Below are positions 27,513-36,797 of a DNA stretch of 64,000 bases, one piece after another (position 1 is the stretch's first letter; each line of letters begins with the position of its first letter). Made by a program: the position numbers and the translations under genes. Below the pieces are notes generated by a model. The model saw only the letters and a program-made list of their open reading frames with translations. It was not told the DNA's origin and ran no database searches. Source of the stretch: CAYTGM01 sp964437365 (GTDB lineage: Bacteria > Sumerlaeota > Sumerlaeia > SLMS01); the NCBI GenBank assembly GCA_964437365.1, contig CAYTGM010000026.1, positions 1 through 64,000 on the forward strand. The letters are read 5' to 3'.

Positions 27513-27552
27513 GGTGCAGCACGTCTCCGCGTGCTGCACCTGTCTTTTTATA
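27513..27552 (+). terminator. Rho-independent terminator between rpsO and pnp
   Basis: GGTGCAGCACG (27513-27523) pairs with CGTGCTGCACC (27530-27540), followed by TGTCTTTTTATA. It probably separates rpsO from pnp or attenuates readthrough. Confidence 0.9.
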
Positions 27553-27778
27553 CCTCTCAAACTCTTGAAAGGAGAACGCCGACCCCGCAAACATGATTTG
27601 ATTTCTGAGGAAACGGTGACGGTAGCACGGGAACGGGATTTTCAAGTGACGTCAGACAATGAGAGCTTCTGACGGTACCTGCAAATTCCGAATCCCCGAA
27701 AGTCTCACCTCTCCTCAACCAGTAACTCTTCAATGGGTTACGCCAAATTACTACCTGATATACAGGAGAGATACATTT

Positions 27779-30037
27779 ATGTCTAATAAGACAAACTATG
27801 AGGCCATCGAAGGCCTCAACTTTACAGAACATGTGATCACGACAGATTTTGGTCATGGAAAAGTTCTCGAAATGAGAACAGGAAAACTGGCTAAGCAGGC
27901 AAACGCCACTGTCCTGGCGAAAGTTGGAGACACAGTGGTCCTTGTTGCTGTTGTTGGCGCTGAGTCAGGCGAAGATCGTGGTTTCTTCCCACTCATGGTT
28001 GACTACCGCGAGAAGTTCTATGCGGGTGGTCGTATACCCGGAGGATTCTTCAAAAGAGAAGCTCGCCCATCTGATGGTGAAACCCTTCGTGCGCGTATTA
28101 TCGACCGTACCCTTCGTCCGCTTTTCCCTAAGGGGTATAAGAATGAGGTGCAGGTCTATGTAACGATTCTTGCCAGTGACAAGGATCATCCTGCAGAGCT
28201 CGTCGCCATGTGTGCCGCCAGTGCAGCGCTGCATATATCGAACATCCCCTTCATCAAGCCAATCGCCGGAGTTCGAATCGGATGTGTAGACAATGATCTC
28301 ATCGTTAACCCGACTCGCGCTGAACAGGAAGAGAGCGATCTCGACCTCATCGTTGCTGGACATTCCGATGGTATTAACATGGTTGAAAGCGGAGCGAAAG
28401 AACTTTCAGAAGATATGATCGTTGAAGCACTCCAGCTTGGTCATGACCAGATCAAATCAATCGTTGAAGCGATCGAAACTCTGCGGAGCAAATGCGGTAA
28501 GCCCAAGATGGAGTTCGAAGAGAAAGAACTTCCTAAAGAACTCTTCGAAGATGTTGTTAAATTGATTCCTCCTCATATCAAAGAGATTCAGGAATCTCAC
28601 GAAAAGAAAGCACGCGACCTTCGTGTACAAAAAGCTGTGGATGAAATTACCGAACAGCTGATCGAAAAGTACCCTGAGCAGGAATCTGATATTAAAGAAG
28701 CTGTCCATCTACTGGATGAGAAAGCAATGCGTCGTAAGGTCATCAAGGATGGCGTTCGAGCTGACGGAAGAAAACCGACAGAAGTTCGTCCGATCTGGAC
28801 AGAAACAGATGTCCTCCCTTCAGTGCACGGCTCCTCAGTCTTTACGCGTGGTCAGACACAGGCACTTGCCGTTGTCACCCTCGGAAGTGTTTCTGATAAG
28901 CAGATGATTGATGACATGACGGGTGTTACCTATAAGAACTTCCTGCTTCATTACAACTTCCCTTCTTACAGTGTTGGTGAATGCCGTATGCCACGCGGTC
29001 CAGGCCGTCGCGAGATCGGTCACGGTGCTCTCGCTGAGCGTGCACTTGCACCGATGGTTCCACCAATCGAAGAGTTTCCCTATACAATCAGAAGCGTTGT
29101 CGAGATTCTCGAATCGAATGGTTCCTCCTCCATGGCGACTGTGTGCAGTACATCAATGGCAATGATGGATGCTGGTGTACCTCTTCCACGCCCTGTTGCC
29201 GGTATTGCGATGGGTCTTATTACTGATGATTCCGGTGGGCTCGAGATTCTAACGGATATCCAGGGGATTGAAGATCACGTTGGTGATATGGACTTCAAGG
29301 TCGCTGGGACGTCGGATGGTATCACCGCTCTTCAGATGGATATCAAGATCGAGGGAATCACACGAGAGGTTCTCGAACGTGCTCTTGAGCAGGCTAAGGC
29401 CGCTCGCGAATATATACTTGGCAAGATGGCTGAAACTATTACGCAAGGTCGTCAGGAAATGAAGGATCATGTACCAAGAGTAGAAGTGATTCCTCTTCCT
29501 CAGGACAAGATCGCTCTTGTTATTGGACCTGGCGGAAAGAACATCAAGAACATCGTTGAAGTCTCTGGTGCGAAGGTTGACATCGAAGATGATGGAAACT
29601 GTTTCATTACCTCTGAAGACAAAGAGTCTGCGCAGAAGGCACATGACCTTGTCATGGGCTATATACGTGAAATCAAGCCAGGTGAAATCATCACGGGTCC
29701 GGTTGTTCGTATCACCGAGCATGGTGCCATCGTACAGCTGACTCCAAATAAAGATGGTATGGTTCATATCAGTGAGCTTGAGCATCGTCGCGTTGGAACT
29801 GTTGATGAGGTTCTTTCAGAAGGTGAAGAAGTTACCGTTAAAGTTCTGGAAGTCGATAAGGACCGTGGTCGTATCCGTCTGAGCCGTAAAGCACTGATCG
29901 AGAAACCAGAGGGTGCAGAAGATGAAAAACGTGAGCGTGGAGACGGTGGTGACCGCGAGAGCCGTCCACCAAGAAGAGATAACCGTGATCGTGATCGCAA
30001 AGGAAGAAAGCCGCGTCCACCACGTCGTTCGTCCTGA
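27779..30037 (+). CDS. pnp: Polyribonucleotide nucleotidyltransferase (PNPase)
   Basis: A 3'-to-5' phosphorolytic exoribonuclease of the RNA degradosome. The start is the ATG at 27779 after CAGGAGAGATAC, giving 752 residues. The first RNase PH domain has REKFYAGGRIPGGFFKRE. The second contains DGRKPTEVRPI, LHYNFPSYSVGE and the active-site region AGTSDGITALQMDIK. A KH domain carries VIGPGGKNIKNI. The S1 domain is near 640-710 and is followed by an Arg/Asp-rich tail of about 40 residues that may bind RNA or partners. A strong terminator follows. Confidence 0.97.
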   Translation: MSNKTNYEAIEGLNFTEHVITTDFGHGKVLEMRTGKLAKQANATVLAKVGDTVVLVAVVGAESGEDRGFFPLMVDYREKFYAGGRIPGGFFKREARPSDGETLRARIIDRTLRPLFPKGYKNEVQVYVTILASDKDHPAELVAMCAASAALHISNIPFIKPIAGVRIGCVDNDLIVNPTRAEQEESDLDLIVAGHSDGINMVESGAKELSEDMIVEALQLGHDQIKSIVEAIETLRSKCGKPKMEFEEKELPKELFEDVVKLIPPHIKEIQESHEKKARDLRVQKAVDEITEQLIEKYPEQESDIKEAVHLLDEKAMRRKVIKDGVRADGRKPTEVRPIWTETDVLPSVHGSSVFTRGQTQALAVVTLGSVSDKQMIDDMTGVTYKNFLLHYNFPSYSVGECRMPRGPGRREIGHGALAERALAPMVPPIEEFPYTIRSVVEILESNGSSSMATVCSTSMAMMDAGVPLPRPVAGIAMGLITDDSGGLEILTDIQGIEDHVGDMDFKVAGTSDGITALQMDIKIEGITREVLERALEQAKAAREYILGKMAETITQGRQEMKDHVPRVEVIPLPQDKIALVIGPGGKNIKNIVEVSGAKVDIEDDGNCFITSEDKESAQKAHDLVMGYIREIKPGEIITGPVVRITEHGAIVQLTPNKDGMVHISELEHRRVGTVDEVLSEGEEVTVKVLEVDKDRGRIRLSRKALIEKPEGAEDEKRERGDGGDRESRPPRRDNRDRDRKGRKPRPPRRSS

Positions 30038-30063
30038 TTAAAGCACCACCAGTAGAACTCATG

Positions 30064-30100
30064 AAGCGCCTTGTATTTCGTACAAGGCGCTTTCTTTTTT
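30064..30100 (+). terminator. Rho-independent terminator after pnp
   Basis: AAGCGCCTTGTA (30064-30075) pairs with TACAAGGCGCTT (30081-30092) around a five-base loop, followed by TCTTTTTT. Confidence 0.94.
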
Positions 30101-30164
30101 CCTCGACCATTCTCCCAGGCTCTGCTCTATATTTCATCAAGTAAACGCTAAGGAGTAAGCAAGG

Positions 30165-31826
30165 TTGCTAAGCACCCAAGGTCTTCTGGTTCCGCTTGTC
30201 GTAGGAATGCTGCTTTATTCGCATTCCTCTGCTCTTGATGAGTATGATGGTAATTTGAAGCCAGAAATACGCACTGATCAGGAGGATATTAACTCCGGCG
30301 CTGTCAGTGTGAACGAGCTGTTCTATCGCGGTGCACATATTTTCAGCAATAATTTCACAGCGACCGACGGGTTTGGAGAGGCTCCCGATGGCCCTCGCAG
30401 ATCATCTCAGGATCTTGCTGGTAATCAAATCACGCCATTTCTCAGGTTTAACGGACTTGATGCGCAAAGTTGCCTCGAATGTCACAACAGTCTCGGCATG
30501 CAGCGCGGCGAGTCGACCATGTCTATGCCACGCCAGTTAGGAATGGTTGGTGGATCTGGTGGAGTATCCGCGAATGTGCTTGTTTTTGAGGATGGACATG
30601 ATCTGGAAAACGGACGTGTTCGTAACCCTCCTCATGTGTTTGGTCTAGGATATATACAAAGACTCGCTGATGAAATGACGGAAGACCTGCTCACAATCCA
30701 GGAGCTGGCGCTAAGAGAAGCTGTTCAGCTTGGTGAAGAACAGAGGGTGGAGCTTGTTTCCAAAGGGGTCCATTTCGGATACCTGAATGCTTCGCCGATT
30801 GGCGCTGTCGATACATCAGAGTTTGATGGAATTAGCATTGATCTGGTAGTGCGTCCTTTTCAGCACAAGGGGGTCGCCTCTTCGCTCAGAAACTTTGTCT
30901 CTGGAGCCATGAATTTTCACTTCAGCGTGCAACCTGAAGAACTCATCAAGCGACATCTTATTCCCAATGATAATCCTAACGGAACCCTTCAGAACGATCC
31001 GGAGATCGAAATCGCTGACGGGGATGTCAGTGCGGTCGCCGCCTTCGTTGCAGCTCTTCGTCCGCCTGTAGAAGATTCTTCGGGACTCGAACCCGAGTTG
31101 GTGGAAGAAGGGAGAGATCTATTTACCGCAATCGGTTGCGCGGAATGCCATGTCCCCAGCATGACAATCAGAGATTCAAGAGTGACGATTATAGATCCTG
31201 ATGTGATTGAGGAACAGGAAGAACTTCTGGATAGAGACTCCAGGTATATCTCTCTGAAAGAGAAAATTCGCAGCACTTCACATTTGAGTATATCAGCCAA
31301 AGAGGTTGATAGTCGCTTGCTTCCTTCTCGACTTTCCCATGAAGCGAAGCAGATCGCCGACGAAACAGGAAGACTTCGGGGACTGACTTTCGATCTCAGT
31401 GATGAGTATCTTCCGGATGAAGCATTGCCCAGACTGCGGCCTGAAGAAGATGGAACAGTTAAGGTTCCTCTATACAGTGATCTGAGACGCCACAAGATGG
31501 GTCAGGATCTGTCGGATCCAATAGCCCAGGAAACTGAAATCCAGTCTATACTGATTCCTCCCGATGAGTTTCTTACACGCCCTTTGTGGGGAGTTGCAGA
31601 TACGGGCCCCTGGATGCATGATGGTCGTGCAACGACACTCAGGCAAGCTATCCTGATGCATTCTGGTGATGGCAGCGAAGCGAATGAGAGTATAGAGAGT
31701 TATAATTCCCTGACAAAAAGTGAACAGAGTGCGCTTGTTGAATTCCTGCGCTCTTTGAGAACTCCACCCATGAATCACGAGATGGAGCCGGGAATCGTTC
31801 ATCGATCTGGAATGGTCTTTCGCTAG
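30165..31826 (+). CDS. Exported di-heme c-type cytochrome, DUF1111 / di-heme oxidoreductase family
   Basis: The protein has 553 residues from a TTG preceded by AAGGAGTAAGCAAGG. An N-terminal hydrophobic signal (LLVPLVVGMLLYSHS) implies a periplasmic mature form. Two covalent haem sites are visible, CLECH at 103-107 and CAECH in IGCAECHV in the second half. Together with GLGYIQRLADE and PLWGVADTGPWMHDGRATTL they mark the di-heme oxidoreductase-like family (DUF1111), related to bacterial di-haem peroxidases. Some relatives act in iron or methylamine-related redox systems. Substrate and partner are unknown. A final segment has LRSLRTPP, as usual. It is convergent with the GT4 gene with only 8 bases between. 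Confidence 0.87.
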   Translation: MLSTQGLLVPLVVGMLLYSHSSALDEYDGNLKPEIRTDQEDINSGAVSVNELFYRGAHIFSNNFTATDGFGEAPDGPRRSSQDLAGNQITPFLRFNGLDAQSCLECHNSLGMQRGESTMSMPRQLGMVGGSGGVSANVLVFEDGHDLENGRVRNPPHVFGLGYIQRLADEMTEDLLTIQELALREAVQLGEEQRVELVSKGVHFGYLNASPIGAVDTSEFDGISIDLVVRPFQHKGVASSLRNFVSGAMNFHFSVQPEELIKRHLIPNDNPNGTLQNDPEIEIADGDVSAVAAFVAALRPPVEDSSGLEPELVEEGRDLFTAIGCAECHVPSMTIRDSRVTIIDPDVIEEQEELLDRDSRYISLKEKIRSTSHLSISAKEVDSRLLPSRLSHEAKQIADETGRLRGLTFDLSDEYLPDEALPRLRPEEDGTVKVPLYSDLRRHKMGQDLSDPIAQETEIQSILIPPDEFLTRPLWGVADTGPWMHDGRATTLRQAILMHSGDGSEANESIESYNSLTKSEQSALVEFLRSLRTPPMNHEMEPGIVHRSGMVFR

Positions 31827-31834
31827 AAAGGCTT

Positions 31835-32953
31835 TCAAGCCTTCGGCAAAATGAGCTCTCGACGCGGCGGGGGAAGGCTCCCTTTTACAGCGCGGACGAG
31901 AGCATCTTCGAGGTGCAGTGCTGTTCTTTTCCAGGTAAAAGAAGCGGCGTGCTTGATACCTCGACGTATATTTTCTTCTCTTTGCTGATCATCATTGATG
32001 AGTTTATTGAGGGAGCGGTCGAAGCTTTCTGGATAATCCGGGTCGAATGTGAAAGCGCACTTCCAGGCAATTTCTTTCATCGGCGACCGGTTCGCTATGA
32101 GGACAGGAGTTCCAACTTTCAAAGCTTCAAGGATGGGAAGTCCAAAGCCTTCAGCAACGCTCGGGAAGATAAGTCCATCAGCATTTTTGTATAATGCCGC
32201 CATCGACTCGTCTGATATACGGGGCAGAGTGATAATTCGGTCTGATATTCCATACTGTTCAGCTAGACGGTGAACGCGTTCCCGCTCTTTACCAGTACCC
32301 GCACAAACAAGGGGCATGTCTATCTCCGTCATACGGGAGAGACGCCAGAATAAGAAATCCCAGTTTTTGTGAGGTTTGAAAATCCCAACAGATAAGAGAT
32401 ATTTCTTATCTTTGATTACCGGCGGGAGTGGGTGGGTGATCTCCATGTCCTCCTGGATAATCCCAGGACCTAAACGGGTACACAAGACCCGATCCGGGCG
32501 AAAGTAGTAGAGCGTCTGCAGTTGAACTTTGACGTGTCGGCTTGTTGTAAGCACATACTTTGCCTTTTGCCTGAGCCCAATCAGATAAAGACGGTTGTAT
32601 ATTCCTGTTCCGCGCTGGGTTGGATGCGTGATATGCAGGACATCCTGTATATGGCATATGACAGGAAGCCCCGTTCTCAGGCAGGTCGCATAATGAGGGG
32701 AGTACCAGGCGTGAACTTTACGGGGGAAGCGGGGCGGTACAATCGCCGCTTTTAGGGAGTAGACCTTTGGAGTCCAATTGACAATTTCTGCTTTGAGATC
32801 AGAGGGAATCGACTCTTGAAGAACATCCCTCGAACCACAGAGGATAATTTCAAACGGGGGAGGGGATGCAGCCCACTCCTGAAGCAGGCCCGAAAGGACT
32901 ACACCTATTCCGCTGTGGCGGATCATGCGCGCATCTACGGCAACTCTAAACAA
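31835..32953 (-). CDS. Glycosyltransferase family 4 (GT-B fold)
   Basis: The protein has 372 residues from a TTG at 32953. The N-terminal Rossmann domain has VAVDARMIRHSGIGVVLSGL and WYSPHYATCL. The C-terminal nucleotide-sugar domain has KKYLLSVGIFKPHKNWDFLF and the family signature LIFPSVAEGFGLPILEALKVG, including the E-x7-E motif. It is soluble or peripherally attached to the inner membrane. As the last gene of a leftward upp-lpxA-GT2-GT4 run, it may act on lipopolysaccharide core or another surface glycan. Donor sugar unknown. Confidence 0.9.
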   Translation of the reverse strand: MFRVAVDARMIRHSGIGVVLSGLLQEWAASPPPFEIILCGSRDVLQESIPSDLKAEIVNWTPKVYSLKAAIVPPRFPRKVHAWYSPHYATCLRTGLPVICHIQDVLHITHPTQRGTGIYNRLYLIGLRQKAKYVLTTSRHVKVQLQTLYYFRPDRVLCTRLGPGIIQEDMEITHPLPPVIKDKKYLLSVGIFKPHKNWDFLFWRLSRMTEIDMPLVCAGTGKERERVHRLAEQYGISDRIITLPRISDESMAALYKNADGLIFPSVAEGFGLPILEALKVGTPVLIANRSPMKEIAWKCAFTFDPDYPESFDRSLNKLINDDQQREENIRRGIKHAASFTWKRTALHLEDALVRAVKGSLPPPRRELILPKA

Positions 32954-32987
32954 TTGTTTTGATCTTCCTCAAAATGGTTTCGTCGAT

Positions 32988-33977
32988 TTACTTTGGAGGC
33001 GGATCATGGAATAAATCTGGGTTGCGAGAATTGATGATGGCGATCAGACGATCAACAGATTTTATACGCTCTTTATACTGATCCTTCTTAGCTGGTCGTA
33101 TATAGCCCAGTACCATATAGATAGGACGTCTCAACTGCATATCCCTCAACATCATCCTGAAGATACGATCTCTTTTTGAGCCGTTGAACTGTCGGTTTGT
33201 ATAATGCACGATGCTGCGATAAACACGCCGGAAAAAGAACTCGGGCTTTTTTCCCACCGATCCCATTTGACGATGTGAAATTTTCAGAGACGGGATATGC
33301 ACAATACGGTAACCAGACCGACGAATACGATGGCACCAGTCCGTATCCTCACAGTATATGAAAAAGCTGGCTTCCAGATCGCCTACCTGTTCATAGACTG
33401 CTCTGGGAACCATCAGGCAGGAAGCCTGTACCCATCCACAACCATAGGGCTTACTGGAACCGATCAGTTTTACACGGTAAGCAAACTTGCGCAGCTTCTC
33501 TATGAGAGGATAAAGTGCTGAGTGGAATCGGACGTAAGATAGGGGTGAGAGTTCTTCAAAAGCACTTTGCTGAGGCAGGCCATCATCGTGAAGAAGCTGA
33601 CAGCCAACTCCCCCCACCTGTGGATGCTTTTCCATGAACTTGATCATTCCCTCAAAAGCACGCCCATTTGCACGGGCATCGGGGTTAAAAAGAAGAAGGT
33701 AATCACCCGTTGCGGCATGGAGGCCCACATTGCAGCCAACGGCAAAGCCTTCGTTTTTCTCGTTTCTGATGAGTTTTACCCAAGGGTATTCTGATTCGAT
33801 CAACTCTGGCGTTCCGTCGACAGAGCCGTTGTCCACGAGAATCATCTCCACGGGAAACTTGCAATTCTCCTTCGCCTCGCTCATCGCTTCGAGATACTCT
33901 ATGATATCCTCTTTTTGATTCCAGCTAATCGTTACTACAGATAAGAGGGGAGGTTTTCGCTTCTTAAGTGCAGACAT
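32988..33977 (-). CDS. Glycosyltransferase family 2 (rhamnosyltransferase-like)
   Basis: From the ATG at 33977 the protein has 329 residues. The ribosome site GAGG lies inside the end of lpxA, suggesting coupling. The GT-A domain has LSVVTISWNQKEDI, VDNGSVDGTPELIE and the metal-binding DxD-like YLLLFNPDARANG. The acceptor region follows with CEDTDWCHRIRRSGYRI and ISHRQMGS. No strong transmembrane helix is seen. The sequence resembles WbbL-type rhamnosyltransferases. With lpxA upstream and a GT4 downstream, a role in lipopolysaccharide or surface glycan building is likely. Confidence 0.9.
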   Translation of the reverse strand: MSALKKRKPPLLSVVTISWNQKEDIIEYLEAMSEAKENCKFPVEMILVDNGSVDGTPELIESEYPWVKLIRNEKNEGFAVGCNVGLHAATGDYLLLFNPDARANGRAFEGMIKFMEKHPQVGGVGCQLLHDDGLPQQSAFEELSPLSYVRFHSALYPLIEKLRKFAYRVKLIGSSKPYGCGWVQASCLMVPRAVYEQVGDLEASFFIYCEDTDWCHRIRRSGYRIVHIPSLKISHRQMGSVGKKPEFFFRRVYRSIVHYTNRQFNGSKRDRIFRMMLRDMQLRRPIYMVLGYIRPAKKDQYKERIKSVDRLIAIINSRNPDLFHDPPPK

Positions 33978-33981
33978 GGTA

Positions 33982-34797
33982 TTAATCCTCAACTGATTCC
34001 TGTTGTGATCTTGGACCTCGTGAGAGTCCCCTTTTAGATTCTGCTGTACAGAAATCAATCAGAGCCTGAACTTCCTCAGGTATAGACATTCCACTATAAT
34101 CTTCTTGCAATAGCTGAAGCCCTCTTTTCACTGAATGCCCTTCACGAAAAAGACGTTTATAGGCATTCTTGAGGTTGATCCTCTGTTCCGAGGAAAAACC
34201 TGCACGCCTCAAACCGACAGCATTAATTCCAATTACAGTACCGTAGTTCTTGAGGGTCATAAAGGGGGGAACGTCTTTCGAAACAACGGCTCCACCTCCG
34301 ACCATGCTGTATGAACCGATCCTGACAAATTGATGTATAGCGACATGTCCGGATATAAATACATTGTTTTCTACGTGAATATGACCTGACAGTCCTGCGT
34401 AGTTTACAAGAACACAATTGTTTCCAATGGCGCAGTCATGGGCTACGTGAGCATAGGCCATAACAAAATTACTGTCACCGACGACAGTGTTACTTCCCTC
34501 GTGTAGACCACGGTGTACGCTGGAGAACTCACGGAAATGGTTTCCATTTCCAATGACCGTACCAGATTTCGTTTCGGGATTGAAGCCAAGGTACTGAGGG
34601 TCGTGGCCGACCACTGAATGATAGTGAAAGGTATTCTCAGATCCGATTCGCGTTCTGGTTCCGATGATAGCGCCATTCATAAAGATATTATTCGGACCAA
34701 TTTCGCAATGAGGTCCGATGACACAGCCCGGCCCGATATGATTGGATTTATCTACCTTTGCAGAAGGATCGATCGTTGCTGATGGGTGTATAGCCAT
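33982..34797 (-). CDS. lpxA: UDP-N-acetylglucosamine acyltransferase LpxA
   Basis: This enzyme starts lipid A synthesis by moving an acyl chain from ACP to UDP-GlcNAc. It has 271 residues. Left-handed beta-helix hexapeptides run through the first two-thirds (IHPSATIDPSAKV, IGPHCEIGPN). Diagnostic stretches are TVHRGL-like SSVHRGLHEGSNTVVG, MAYAHVAHDCAIGNNCVL with the catalytic His, and GGAVVSKDVPPFMTL. The C-terminal helical domain has GINAVGLRRAGFSSEQ. A strong AGGAAACT site precedes the ATG. It is not beside lpxD, fabZ or lpxB, as is common elsewhere; here it sits between upp and two glycosyltransferases. Confidence 0.95.
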   Translation of the reverse strand: MAIHPSATIDPSAKVDKSNHIGPGCVIGPHCEIGPNNIFMNGAIIGTRTRIGSENTFHYHSVVGHDPQYLGFNPETKSGTVIGNGNHFREFSSVHRGLHEGSNTVVGDSNFVMAYAHVAHDCAIGNNCVLVNYAGLSGHIHVENNVFISGHVAIHQFVRIGSYSMVGGGAVVSKDVPPFMTLKNYGTVIGINAVGLRRAGFSSEQRINLKNAYKRLFREGHSVKRGLQLLQEDYSGMSIPEEVQALIDFCTAESKRGLSRGPRSQQESVED

Positions 34798-34836
34798 AGT
34801 TTCCTGTTCGAGTGATGATTCAGAGAGGTCTCTCGG

Positions 34837-35463
34837 TCATGCAGAACCAAACATCCTGTCACCGGCGTCTCCCAGACCAGGCAGGATATAGGCATTCTCG
34901 TTGAGTTTTTCATCCATTGCCGCCAGATAGACATGCACATCGGGATGTTTGCTTTCGACGATTTTCTTACCTTCAGGGCACCCGATCAGGCAAAGTGCGA
35001 TGATCATAGCCGGGTTGCTTCGTTTTACATATTCTATCGCGGCGCACAGGCTGCCTGCGGTTGCCAGCATCGGATCAACAAGGATAACCGTCGAGTTTGA
35101 CAGGTCTTCTGGTACATTGGTGTAATAGGTTTCAGGGACTTTCGTTTCTTCGTTTCTTCTCAAGCCGATGTGTGCAACCCTGGCTTTGGGCAAAAGGTCC
35201 AGCATTCCGGTCATCATTCCAAGGCCGGCTCGGAGGATAGGGGCGATCACAAGGTCCTGATGCTCGAGGGTGTCGCCCTCTGTTTCGCACAACGGAGTCG
35301 TCACTTTACATCTTCTTGTTTGTAATTCCCGGGTGGCTTCGTAGGAAAGGAGCAGGGTTATTTCTGAGACGAGCTCCCTGAACTCTTTCATACGTGTCTC
35401 TTTGTCCCGCATCATGGTCATTTTGTGGGCGATTAGTGGGTGAGATACGATGGTAAACGGCAC
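34837..35463 (-). CDS. upp: Uracil phosphoribosyltransferase
   Basis: Upp salvages uracil with PRPP to make UMP. The GTG at 35463 is chosen because it gives VPFTIVSHPLIAHKMTMMRD, matching the family's usual N-terminus, and a 208-residue length equal to other Upp proteins. Landmarks are VIAPILRAGLGMM, the PRPP loop VILVDPMLATAGS and IPGLGDAGDRMFG. It lies 39 bases before lpxA on the same strand and may head the leftward unit, although the link to lipid A synthesis is not functional in an obvious way. Confidence 0.95.
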   Translation of the reverse strand: MPFTIVSHPLIAHKMTMMRDKETRMKEFRELVSEITLLLSYEATRELQTRRCKVTTPLCETEGDTLEHQDLVIAPILRAGLGMMTGMLDLLPKARVAHIGLRRNEETKVPETYYTNVPEDLSNSTVILVDPMLATAGSLCAAIEYVKRSNPAMIIALCLIGCPEGKKIVESKHPDVHVYLAAMDEKLNENAYILPGLGDAGDRMFGSA

Positions 35464-35624
35464 GGATGATCTCTTTCTTGATGGTCTGCTGGGAGAAAGG
35501 TGACGATTATTAATTGGGTGAGCAAGCACTATCAGACTCGCTTTTTATCTGAAAGACAAGCAATGCTTCACATAGCCATCCTCTTGTCTTGCGATCAGGT
35601 ATCGTTTTTGAAACCCTCCTTTCC

Positions 35625-36797
35625 ATGAACAGTGTGCGAAAAATCATCAAAAGCATGAAAGACTCGCTCTTCGGAGCGTTTCTAAGAAGACGCTTTTCTC
35701 TCTATTTGACAATCGAAGGGTGGTGCCTTGTTGGAACGATGTTGTTGATCGGTCTTGCCGCACTCAACACAGGGGCTCCTCTCCTTTATCTAATGTTCTC
35801 CATGCTTTGTTCGTTCTTTGTTCTTTCAGCCGTTCTTGCCACCCAATCATTGCGGAAGCTCCGGGTGACACGTTTAGCCCCGAAGGTCTGGCAGGCAGGT
35901 GTCCCAATGAGAGTCACACTGACTGTTCGAAATGGTAAGAGATTCATTTCAAGCTACAGTTTGAGGCTCGTTGACTACCTCTCATCGAAACAACGATTGG
36001 GTGCGGCTTTCTTTGATATTATTCCGCCCAAGAATCAGATTTCCAGGAAGGATTATGAATGCTTCTTTTCGCGAAGAGGTGCCCATAAGCTGGACCGTAT
36101 TTCAGTCGCCACCCGTTTCCCGTTTGGTCTCATCGAAAGGACGCTTTCTTTCGACTATACCAATGAAGTTTTGATTCTCCCTCAGGTGATTCAGGTTGAT
36201 AACCGGATGCAGTCTCTCAAGGCAGACCTGGGAGACTATGAATCGGTCAGCAAGGGAGCTGGCTCGGGACTCTATGGACTCAGGGAATATACTCCAGAGC
36301 ATTCGGCCCGAGATATTCACTGGAAAGTGAGTGCAAGGCGAGGGAACTTGATCGTTCGTGAGTATGAAAAGGAAGAGCGGCGCCGTGCCACAGTGCTCCT
36401 GGATAATCGAAGTCCTGAACCGTCTATTGAAACTACTGAAGAGTTCGAGAAAGCGATTATCCTTACAGCCTCGATCATTGAATGGTTACTGGATGATCAG
36501 CATGAAGTAGAGCTCCGAACTGCAAGCGGTATGGTGGGGTTTGGCAGCGGGCTTCCTCACCTTGCAAGGTGCAGGAGGACTTTGGCCTCGATGAAAATGA
36601 TTCGGAAAGAAGAGGCAGACGCTGCTTTTCTAAATGTTGATAGTCAGGAGACGGTCGTTCTGGAGATAGCCTACAGTGGGGGAAGCTCTTTGTCAGGAAG
36701 TTTTCATCGAATCTCTATCCACGAATTCGAGAGAGAGCTTGAGGAGGCGTTGATGCGTGGTGTTCATCAGAGTGGCCAGTCGGAGGAGAGACGATGA
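35625..36797 (+). CDS. DUF58 domain protein
   Basis: The protein has about 390 residues from the ATG at 35625. Two transmembrane helices near residues 29-70 are followed by a cytoplasmic or periplasmic DUF58 region. The region includes FSRRGAHKLDRISVATRFPFGL and the family core SGLYGLREYTPEHSARDIHWKVSARRGNLIVREYE. DUF58 proteins are typically encoded with a MoxR ATPase and a transglutaminase-like membrane protein. Here the transglutaminase gene follows with a 4-base ATGA overlap, but no MoxR gene is adjacent. The function is unproven, possibly assembly or stress-related. Confidence 0.9.
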   Translation: MNSVRKIIKSMKDSLFGAFLRRRFSLYLTIEGWCLVGTMLLIGLAALNTGAPLLYLMFSMLCSFFVLSAVLATQSLRKLRVTRLAPKVWQAGVPMRVTLTVRNGKRFISSYSLRLVDYLSSKQRLGAAFFDIIPPKNQISRKDYECFFSRRGAHKLDRISVATRFPFGLIERTLSFDYTNEVLILPQVIQVDNRMQSLKADLGDYESVSKGAGSGLYGLREYTPEHSARDIHWKVSARRGNLIVREYEKEERRRATVLLDNRSPEPSIETTEEFEKAIILTASIIEWLLDDQHEVELRTASGMVGFGSGLPHLARCRRTLASMKMIRKEEADAAFLNVDSQETVVLEIAYSGGSSLSGSFHRISIHEFERELEEALMRGVHQSGQSEERR

